From an uncultured bacterium (GTDB taxonomy: Bacteria > Verrucomicrobiota > Kiritimatiellia > PWTM01), in assembly GCA_900661335.1 (NCBI GenBank), contig CAACVY010000028.1:1-34571 (forward strand): DNA of 34,571 bases. The letters run 5' to 3'. Made by a program: the position numbers and the translations under genes. The notes beneath the pieces are model-generated. The model worked only from the letters and a program-made list of their open reading frames with translations. It was not told the origin of the DNA and did no database searches. Below, piece after piece: positions 18,890-25,788 of the stretch (positions are counted from its first letter, which is position 1; each line of letters opens with the position of its first letter).

Positions 18890-20033
18890 ACCAGACCGCA
18901 CCGTCCCTTCCGGCGACATGGCCGGGCTGTATGTGCATGTGCCGTTTTGTTTGCGCGTGTGTCGTTACTGCGACTTCATGCGGGAGGCCCCGCCCCACCC
19001 CGATCGAATCCAGCTCTTCCTCGACGCACTCAAGCGCGAGTTGGAATTCCTTCCAAGTCTCTTCACGCCGCGCACGATCTACATCGGAGGCGGAACCCCC
19101 ACAGCCCTCCCGCCCGCGGCTCGCCGGCGCCTCCTCCAGCTACTGCGTCCACTTGCAGGCGGGATCCGCGAGTGGACCGTCGAGGCCAACCCCGGCACCT
19201 TGTCGCCCCGCGTGCTGGAGGAGTTGCTCGCGGCTGGCGTTACGCGGCTCTCGATCGGTGCTCAATCCTTCCAGCCCCGTGCGCTCCGAGTACTCGGCCG
19301 CATTCACGGCCCGGAAGATATCCGAACCGCCGTGCAGCAGGCCCGAGCCGCCGGCTTCCGCAACGTCTCCCTCGACCTCATCCTTGCAGTCCCCGGTCGC
19401 AGCCTCGAGGGCACCCTCCGCGACCTGGAGGAACTGCTTGCGCTCCAACCCGAGCACATCTCGACCTACCTCCTTTCGCTCGAACCCGGCACGCCACTAG
19501 AAGCGGAAGTCTCTTCGGGCCAACGGCGCGCAGTTCCCGAGTCGCGCGCGGTGCGGGAGTACGAAATGACTCGGCAGCTCCTGACGGCCTCCGGCTATCG
19601 CCAGTATGAAATCAGCAACTTCGCGCGCCCCGGCCTGGAATGCCTCCATAACCTCAATTATTGGACCGGCGGCGAGTACATCGGTCTGGGCCCTTCGGCC
19701 CACTCGCACTGGAAGGGTGTGCGCTGGGCGAATTTCCAATCCTTGGACGCATGGGCGGCCGCGTTGTCCAAGGGTTGGAAGCCGCGCGAGAGCGAGGAAT
19801 GCCTCCCGCACCTGGCGCGCGCCCGCGAGCACCTTATCTTCTGGCTCCGACTCCTCGACGGTGTTCCCCGCGCAGACTACCGCCAGCGGTTCGGCATGGA
19901 CTGGCATGAAGTGGCCGGACCTGAAATCCAACGCCTGATTCAACAAGGCCTACTCGAAGAAACCCCTACGCACCTGCGCCTGACGCCCCAGGCTTGGTTG
20001 ATCAGCGATGCCGTGTTTCGAGAATTGGTGTAG
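18879..20033 (+). CDS. hemW: Radical SAM HemW-like (coproporphyrinogen III oxidase-like) protein
   Basis: 'AGLYVHVPFCLRVCRYCDFM' (CxxxCxxC), 'TIYIGGGTPTALP', 'EANPGTL', 'RLSIGAQSFQPRALRVLGRIH', 'YEISNFARPGLECLHNLNYWTGGEYIGLGPSAHS'. Confidence 0.92.
   Translation: MNPEPDRTVPSGDMAGLYVHVPFCLRVCRYCDFMREAPPHPDRIQLFLDALKRELEFLPSLFTPRTIYIGGGTPTALPPAARRRLLQLLRPLAGGIREWTVEANPGTLSPRVLEELLAAGVTRLSIGAQSFQPRALRVLGRIHGPEDIRTAVQQARAAGFRNVSLDLILAVPGRSLEGTLRDLEELLALQPEHISTYLLSLEPGTPLEAEVSSGQRRAVPESRAVREYEMTRQLLTASGYRQYEISNFARPGLECLHNLNYWTGGEYIGLGPSAHSHWKGVRWANFQSLDAWAAALSKGWKPRESEECLPHLARAREHLIFWLRLLDGVPRADYRQRFGMDWHEVAGPEIQRLIQQGLLEETPTHLRLTPQAWLISDAVFRELV
19735..19747. repeat. Palindrome TCCAA-TCC-TTGGA inside hemW CDS
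   Basis: Direct read tTCCAATCCTTGGAc; the 15-mer is identical to the first unit of the 24-kb array. Confidence 0.8.
19767..19779. repeat. Palindrome TCCAA-GGG-TTGGA inside hemW CDS, 32 bp after the previous copy
   Basis: Direct read gTCCAAGGGTTGGAa. Confidence 0.8.
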
Positions 20034-20056
20034 GCGACGGCGGAGACGCCGCCCTA
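20031..20056. other. Hairpin overlapping and following the hemW stop codon (TAGG-CGA-CGGCG-GAGA-CGCCG-C-CCTA)
   Basis: Direct read; 5-bp GC stem plus 4-bp outer stem around an internal loop; no T-tract. Confidence 0.4.
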
Positions 20057-20209
20057 GGCCACAACCCGCGGCGGTCCCTCAGGAAAGTTGCACCGGCTCG
20101 CAGTGGCGCACCGTGAACCACGTCGAGCGCCGCGCGCGTTCCTTCGGATCGGAGGAGTATACCCGCCGCACCCACTTGAAGAACAGAATTCCAGGTCTAG
20201 GATGAAGCC

Positions 20210-20491
20210 ATGAATCGTCGTCAGTGGTGCGCGATGTGGGCGGCCTGGCTTGGAACCGCGGGCTTGGCGTGGGCAGCGGCGACCAATCGAACGGAGGGCC
20301 CGAACTTGATCCGCTCGTACTCGTACGATGAGCGGACCCAGACCCTGACCATCGTCCTGGAACCGGACGGGACCACCTATCATTTCTTCGGCGTGCCGCC
20401 ACAGGTCTACCGTGACTTCGTGGCCTCGCGCGCCAAAGGAACCTTCTTCGTACAATACATCCGAGGGCGCTACGAGTTCCGCAAAGAATGA
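20210..20491 (+). CDS. Exported KTSC domain protein
   Basis: Signal-like MNRRQWCAMWAAWLGTAGLAWAAA; 'LIRSYSYDERTQTLTIVLEPDGTTYHFFGVPPQVYRDFVASRAKGTFFVQYIRGRYEFRK' matches the KTSC pattern. Confidence 0.72.
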   Translation: MNRRQWCAMWAAWLGTAGLAWAAATNRTEGPNLIRSYSYDERTQTLTIVLEPDGTTYHFFGVPPQVYRDFVASRAKGTFFVQYIRGRYEFRKE

Positions 20492-20528
20492 CGCGGCCCG
20501 TGCCACTAGAAAGGATCGCCGGGAACCT

Positions 20529-21461
20529 ATGCGAATGACCGAACATCCGCTCCTGATTCTCGATGGCGCGTGCGGGACCAATTTGCAGGCGATGCGGATC
20601 CCACCCGAAGCCTGGAGCGGCCGGGAAGGATGCAACGAATGGCTCAACGTCACCGCGCCTGAGGTGATCATCGAACTGCACCGGCGCTTTTTGGACGCGG
20701 GCGCGATGGTGCTGGAGACCAACACGTTCGGCGCGAACCGAATCGTGCTGGCCGAGTATGGCTTGGAGGATCGTGTCGAGGAAATCAACCGCCAGGCCGT
20801 GGCCAACGCGCGCGCGGCGATCGGGAACCGCCCCGAGCGCTACGTCGTCGGCTCGGTGGGACCCGGCACCAAGCTGCCGTCGTTGGGACACATCTCCGTG
20901 GACGCGCTTGAACAGGCCTACCGGGAACAAATGGAAGCCCTGGTGCAGGCAGGCGTGGACGCATTGTTGATCGAAACTTGCCAGGACCTGCTGCAGGTCA
21001 AAACCGCGACCGTGACGGCGGCGGACGTAATCGCACGCGCGGGCGCGGAGATTCCGATCATGGTCTCAGTCACGATGGAAACCACCGGAACGATGCTCGT
21101 GGGCACGGATATCGGAGCCGTGTGCGCGACGCTCGAGCCGTTGCCAGTGTGGTCGCTAGGATTGAACTGTGCCACGGGACCCGATGCGATGGAATCCCAC
21201 ATCCGCTACCTGTACCACAACTGGCCGCGGCGCATTTCCTGCTATCCCAACGCGGGCTTACCCCAGATCGAAGGAGGTCGCACGGTGTACCCGCTGGGCC
21301 CCGCCGAATTCGCTCAAGCCATGCGCCGGTTCGTGGAGCAGTACGGCGTCAGTATCGTCGGCGGGTGTTGTGGAACCACGCCCGCCCACATCGCTGCACT
21401 CGTCGCCGCGCTGAAAGGAGTCCAACCCGCGGCGCGATCGTTCGACTCACGCGAGGGGTAA
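20529..21461 (+). CDS. Homocysteine S-methyltransferase domain protein (MetH N-terminal module-like, stand-alone)
   Basis: 'LLILDGACGTNLQAMRIPPEAWSGREGCNEWLNVTAPEVIIELHRRFLDAGAMVLETNTFGANR', zinc ligands 'LGLNCATGP' and 'IVGGCCGTTPAHI'. Start ATG 20529 or 20535. Confidence 0.88.
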   Translation: MRMTEHPLLILDGACGTNLQAMRIPPEAWSGREGCNEWLNVTAPEVIIELHRRFLDAGAMVLETNTFGANRIVLAEYGLEDRVEEINRQAVANARAAIGNRPERYVVGSVGPGTKLPSLGHISVDALEQAYREQMEALVQAGVDALLIETCQDLLQVKTATVTAADVIARAGAEIPIMVSVTMETTGTMLVGTDIGAVCATLEPLPVWSLGLNCATGPDAMESHIRYLYHNWPRRISCYPNAGLPQIEGGRTVYPLGPAEFAQAMRRFVEQYGVSIVGGCCGTTPAHIAALVAALKGVQPAARSFDSREG

Positions 21462-21630
21462 GTTGTTTCGGGTCGCGGCGCGCTGGTCTGGACCGCGCGT
21501 GGCCACCCGGAGGAACCACGGCGGCCAGCGATAACGTTCATCGATTCTTTGTACGCCCAAGGGCGGGGTCACGACAGAATGGCCAAACCATACGCAAACT
21601 TCACAACCCACGCGTCTGTTTCGGTGCACC

Positions 21631-22140
21631 TCAGCGAAGTTCGAGCGCCCAGTCCAGCGTCCAAGGGTCCACGAAGTCGTCGGGCCTCAACCGTGCGCGT
21701 TCGGCGCTTACCGGAACATAGCGGCCTTCCGCCGCTGCAATGATGTGGCCCTGGGGATCTCGCAGCTCGCCTTTCGTAATCAACAATCGCGAACGAGCTC
21801 GCTCGACCCATCCGACCACCTGATAGGTCTGCTCGACCGGTGCCGGAAGCAGAAAACGAGTGGTGATTTCACCGGCGACACACGGTTGCCGCGCATGCAG
21901 AATTGCGGCCCACGTCATGACCTCGTCCAGCAGCGTCATCATGAGGCCGCCGTGCAAGAGATTGCCGTACCCCGCGTGCGCGGCCAAGGTGTTCCACATG
22001 GCCACCACGCGGCCGTCCACAGCCTCCATCTTCAACCGCAGTCCCGCAGGGTTGTCTCTCCCGCACACGTAACACCCACGGGTACGCGGCAAGGATTGCC
22101 GCACTGTTCTCGTACGCCCCGGTTCGCCCACGCGATCCAT
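21631..22140 (-). CDS. PaaI-type hotdog-fold thioesterase
   Basis: 'CYVCGRDNPAGLRLKMEAVDGRVVAMWNTLAAHAGYGNLLHGGLMMTLLDEVMTWAA'; likely start MDRVGEPGR at 22140. Confidence 0.8.
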   Translation of the reverse strand: MDRVGEPGRTRTVRQSLPRTRGCYVCGRDNPAGLRLKMEAVDGRVVAMWNTLAAHAGYGNLLHGGLMMTLLDEVMTWAAILHARQPCVAGEITTRFLLPAPVEQTYQVVGWVERARSRLLITKGELRDPQGHIIAAAEGRYVPVSAERARLRPDDFVDPWTLDWALELR

Positions 22141-22316
22141 ACGCCGATTCCAATCGCCGGCTCTATGCGCACAGCCAGCGGCGGCCCATGCTATCATGGC
22201 GCTGGAATGCATCCAATTCCCTACGTCCGCTTCGAGGCCATCGAACCGGCGCAGTGGGTCAGCTGCGCGACCCGCTCACACCCGTCTGGACCGCGCGCCA
22301 GAGGAGGTCGAAACCC

Positions 22317-24023
22317 ATGTTGAGGCGCTCCGCGGCGCTGGCCGTCGCAATTCCATCGGCCGGCTTCCTCCTGGTGGCCTTTCTGCTGCCGCTGGGGATG
22401 GTGATCCAAGGCGGGTTCGTGTTCTCCGGCCGTTGGACCCTTGAGCACGTGCTCTCCGCCCTGAACAATCCCGTCTACCGCGCCGGGTGGTGGACGAGCC
22501 TCTCGATCGCTACGGGCACGACCCTGCTCGCCACGTTGGTAGCCCTTCCACTCGCATGGCTTTCGGTCCGTTATGAATTTCCCGCCCGCGCTTGGGTTAC
22601 CTCGGCAGTTCTCTGGCCTATGGTGCTGCCCCCCTTTGTAGGCGCCTTGGGCCTGCAACAGATCCTTGGCCGCTACGGGGCGCTGAATGCGCTGCTGGGC
22701 ACCACGACCGACTGGCTCGGCATCGGTCGCCTTTACGTGGTCATCGTGGTCCAAGCGCTCGCCCTGTTCCCGATCGTATGGCTGAACGTCTCCGCCTCAC
22801 TGGCCAACGTGGACCCCTCGCTCGAAGAAGCCGCCACAGTCGCAGGTGCCACAGCATGGCAGGCCTTCCGCCATGTCACTCTGCCCCTGATCATGCCCGG
22901 ACTCATCGCCGGCGCATCGTTGGTGTTCATTTGGAGCTTCACGGAGCTCGGCACGCCGCTGATGCTGGGCCTCAGTCGCTGCACGCCCGTGCAAATTTAT
23001 GACGGCTTGAAGGACATCGGCACACAACCGGAGCCCTACGCCCTGGTGGCCCTCATGCTGATCGGGTTTGCCGCGCTGTTCGCAACCGTCCGCGCATGGA
23101 ATCAACGCCACGCCTACGCGTCCCTTTCGCGCACAGCTCAGAACCGCTCTCCCACTCGCCTGCGCGGGTGGAAGGGTGTGGCCTGTCTGCTGCCGTTCGT
23201 CGCCGTGCTCGCGCTGGCACTCCTGCCCCACGTCGGCGTGCTCCTGACCGCTGTCAGCGACACCGGCCAGTGGTACCGCTCGGTGCTGCCCACCCGATGG
23301 ACCTGGGCTCACTGGGCTAACGCGCTAGGCCACGAACTCACGCTCCGCAGCATTCGCAACAGCTTGGTCTACGCCGGCGCAGCCGTCGCGCTGGACCTCG
23401 TGCTCGCCGTCGCCATCTCTTGGGTCTCCGCTCGTTCCCATGTCCGCTGGCGCGGATGGCTCGACACTCTGGCGACCCTCCCACTGGCGGTCCCGGGCTT
23501 GGTCATGGCCTTCGGCTACTTGGCCCTCAGCGCGCGACTGAGCCATCACCCCTGGGTGCGCTCCAACCCGTGGCTCCTCTCCTGGCTCGACGTCCGCGAA
23601 TCGCCCGCGTTGTTCCTGGTGATCGCTTACGCTACTCGCCGCTTGCCCTATTTGGTCCGCGCCGCCGCGGCGGGCTGGAGCCAGGTGCCGCCTGTGCTGG
23701 AAGAAGCCGCCGCCGTCGCCGGGGCGTCGCCCGCGCGCGTGATCCGCACCATCACCCTTCCGCTGATCGCTGCGCACCTCGTGGGCGGGGCGATCTTGAC
23801 GTTCGCGTTCTGCTTGTTGGAAGTCTCCGACAGCCTCATCCTCGCTCAACGGATGGACAGCTACCCAGTGACGAAAACCATCTACGAGCTCTTCGCGCTG
23901 GTCGGTCCGGGCCCCCACCTCGCCGCCGCGCTCGGTGCTTGGGCGATGGCGTTTCTGGCCCTATCGCTGGCCGTCGCATCGAGATTGCTCGGCCGCAACC
24001 TCGGCTCGCTGTTCCGTGTCTAG
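22317..24023 (+). CDS. ABC transporter permease, fused two-domain iron(III)/FbpB-like
   Basis: Start ATG 22317 after GAGGAGGT; two EAA loops: 'LEEAATVAGATAWQAFRHVTLPLIMPGLIAG' and 'LEEAAAVAGASPARVIRTITLPLIAAHLVGG'. Confidence 0.87.
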   Translation: MLRRSAALAVAIPSAGFLLVAFLLPLGMVIQGGFVFSGRWTLEHVLSALNNPVYRAGWWTSLSIATGTTLLATLVALPLAWLSVRYEFPARAWVTSAVLWPMVLPPFVGALGLQQILGRYGALNALLGTTTDWLGIGRLYVVIVVQALALFPIVWLNVSASLANVDPSLEEAATVAGATAWQAFRHVTLPLIMPGLIAGASLVFIWSFTELGTPLMLGLSRCTPVQIYDGLKDIGTQPEPYALVALMLIGFAALFATVRAWNQRHAYASLSRTAQNRSPTRLRGWKGVACLLPFVAVLALALLPHVGVLLTAVSDTGQWYRSVLPTRWTWAHWANALGHELTLRSIRNSLVYAGAAVALDLVLAVAISWVSARSHVRWRGWLDTLATLPLAVPGLVMAFGYLALSARLSHHPWVRSNPWLLSWLDVRESPALFLVIAYATRRLPYLVRAAAAGWSQVPPVLEEAAAVAGASPARVIRTITLPLIAAHLVGGAILTFAFCLLEVSDSLILAQRMDSYPVTKTIYELFALVGPGPHLAAALGAWAMAFLALSLAVASRLLGRNLGSLFRV

Positions 24024-24064
24024 CGGCGCCAGCCCGCCCTCTGCGCTCGAGCTTTGAACGGCCT

Positions 24065-24172
24065 TCCAATCCTTGGACCGACGAACGCAAAATTCGTCCA
24101 ACGTTTGGACGCCACCCTCGCCCATCCGTCCAAGGCTTGGATCGCCCAGGCCCGGCGCGTCCAAGGTTTGGA
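24065..24172. repeat. Four-unit phased palindrome array, TCCAA-N3-TTGGA, period 32/32/31 bp
   Basis: Units at 24065-24077 (TCC), 24097-24109 (CGT), 24129-24141 (GGC), 24160-24172 (GGT); spacers of 19, 19 and 18 nt, unrelated in sequence. Confidence 0.9.
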
Positions 24173-24249
24173 AAACTCCGTACCGCGGACGGCGCCGATT
24201 AGGGGTGGACGACTCCGACGCGCAGCGGAGGTGTCCGCCGCGCACCACC

Positions 24250-25527
24250 TCATCGGAACGCCGCCTCGATCTCGTTCAGCCCGATGTCGAGCACCCTGCG
24301 GGCCACGAGATCTAAGGCCTCGCGCTCGCCGCGAAGATGCAGTGTGCGTGAAACATGGCGGAGCGTGTCGCCCGGGGCGAGCTCGCCACCCGGCGAGGAC
24401 GTTTCCAGTTCATAGAATGGCCCCAGCGGCGGCAATCCGGGAGCCGGAGGTCCATCGTTGTACGCGTTCAATTCGTCGCCGTCGTACGGATCCGCCTGCA
24501 TCTCCCACATGGAGTTGACGTACCGAGCTGGTCCGCGGGGCCGAGTGCATGTCACAAGGGTGAGGATGCCTTGTTCCGGCGCCCAACTCGCCGCGCACCC
24601 AAGCGAGCGTCGAGGTGAAATTCCGATCTTCCCGCGCCGGGTGCCATCGCCCCGGAACAACACATGGCGATCGGTCACCCGTAGGTGCGTCGGGGGCACC
24701 GCGCCGAAGTATGTATCGCGCACGCGCGGGCCCAACTCGGATTCGTCGCCCGGACGGATCGGGATGACGACGACTGTCGCGGGAGACGGCGGGTACATGC
24801 CCAAGATCCAGATCGAGAGCAACCCGGTCTCGGGCGTCCACCGTTGGTCGCCGACGTTCGTCAAGCGGTTGTCCGTTTCGTACGCAACGGCCTCCAGCTT
24901 CGCGCGTGCGTCGCGTGGAAACTGTTCAACGACCGCGTCGGGCTCGACCAGCCGAACCGTGCGTTGCACTCGCGCAGCGCGGACGTGGCCAGACCAGTTC
25001 GTCAATCGGAATTCGTGCACGAACTCCACTTCCGTTGCGGTCTGGCGCACGACGCGGAACGGATCCGTATCGATCGGAGCGGGCACTTGCCAGTGGTCGA
25101 AATCGAACGGCACGCCCGGGGCGAAGTACACGGAAAATTGGCCCCCTTCCGGGCCCAACCAGAATCGCTCTTCGCCACCGAACACGTGGATGTGCTCCTC
25201 CAACCTGCCCCGGCGCTCCTCGGGCGGCCGAATGCCCCGCGCGATTTGATCTCGGTGGATCCACCCGCATGAGGGACCTTGGGGCCCCGCGGGAGTGGAC
25301 GTGGCCACGCGACCCTGCCATGCCGGCACGACGGCCACCCGGGCGCGACCATCGGCACTCACCAGCTCCACCACCTCCACGTGGGCACGAAGAAAAGCCA
25401 AATCGTCCCCGTACATCCTGTTTCCTCCTGATAGGTCCGCCGCATGGCCGCCGTTGGCCCACACCCAACCCACCGCGATGGCGACCGCAACGGCCTGATC
25501 GAAGCGCGTTCGACCCATGCGCTGCAT
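24250..25527 (-). CDS. DUF6786-like secreted protein
   Basis: Signal-like N-terminus; 'EEHIHVFGGEERFWLGPEGGQFSVYFAPGVPFDFDHWQVPAPIDTDPFRVV' resembles DUF6786 proteins as I recall them. Confidence 0.6.
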   Translation of the reverse strand: MQRMGRTRFDQAVAVAIAVGWVWANGGHAADLSGGNRMYGDDLAFLRAHVEVVELVSADGRARVAVVPAWQGRVATSTPAGPQGPSCGWIHRDQIARGIRPPEERRGRLEEHIHVFGGEERFWLGPEGGQFSVYFAPGVPFDFDHWQVPAPIDTDPFRVVRQTATEVEFVHEFRLTNWSGHVRAARVQRTVRLVEPDAVVEQFPRDARAKLEAVAYETDNRLTNVGDQRWTPETGLLSIWILGMYPPSPATVVVIPIRPGDESELGPRVRDTYFGAVPPTHLRVTDRHVLFRGDGTRRGKIGISPRRSLGCAASWAPEQGILTLVTCTRPRGPARYVNSMWEMQADPYDGDELNAYNDGPPAPGLPPLGPFYELETSSPGGELAPGDTLRHVSRTLHLRGEREALDLVARRVLDIGLNEIEAAFR

Positions 25528-25788
25528 AGCGGTGTTCTAGCGCAGCGGCCGGTCGAACGCAAGGAAGTCGCACAATCCAAAGCGAAGGGTGCGCGCGGTT
25601 GTTCCTTCCATCCATCCGCGCCTCGCAAACTCGAATTCCCCACCGTTTGTCACGGCCCCGTAAACTGCACCGACCTGTGACCTGATCCCCCAAGGGCCCG
25701 CGCGCCTCGCCGGTCGCACGCCAGTTGGCCTGCGGAGCGCGCTGCGGTAGGATATCGGCCACATCGCCATGCTCGATACGGAGATTCC

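Noticed and set aside
21484-22300. Shared 14-mer gtctggaccgcgcg near 21484 and 22284
   Set aside because: Short, GC-rich, no flanking similarity; likely chance.
24065-24172. CRISPR array
   Set aside because: Repeated part is only a 13-bp palindrome with a variable centre, spacers are 18-19 nt, four units only, and no cas genes nearby.
23961-24518. ORFs spanning the palindrome array (24054..24518 +, 24073..24315 +, 23961..24248 -)
   Set aside because: They read through repeat DNA (FQTLD.../LG... type peptides) and overlap DUF6786 or the permease; spurious.
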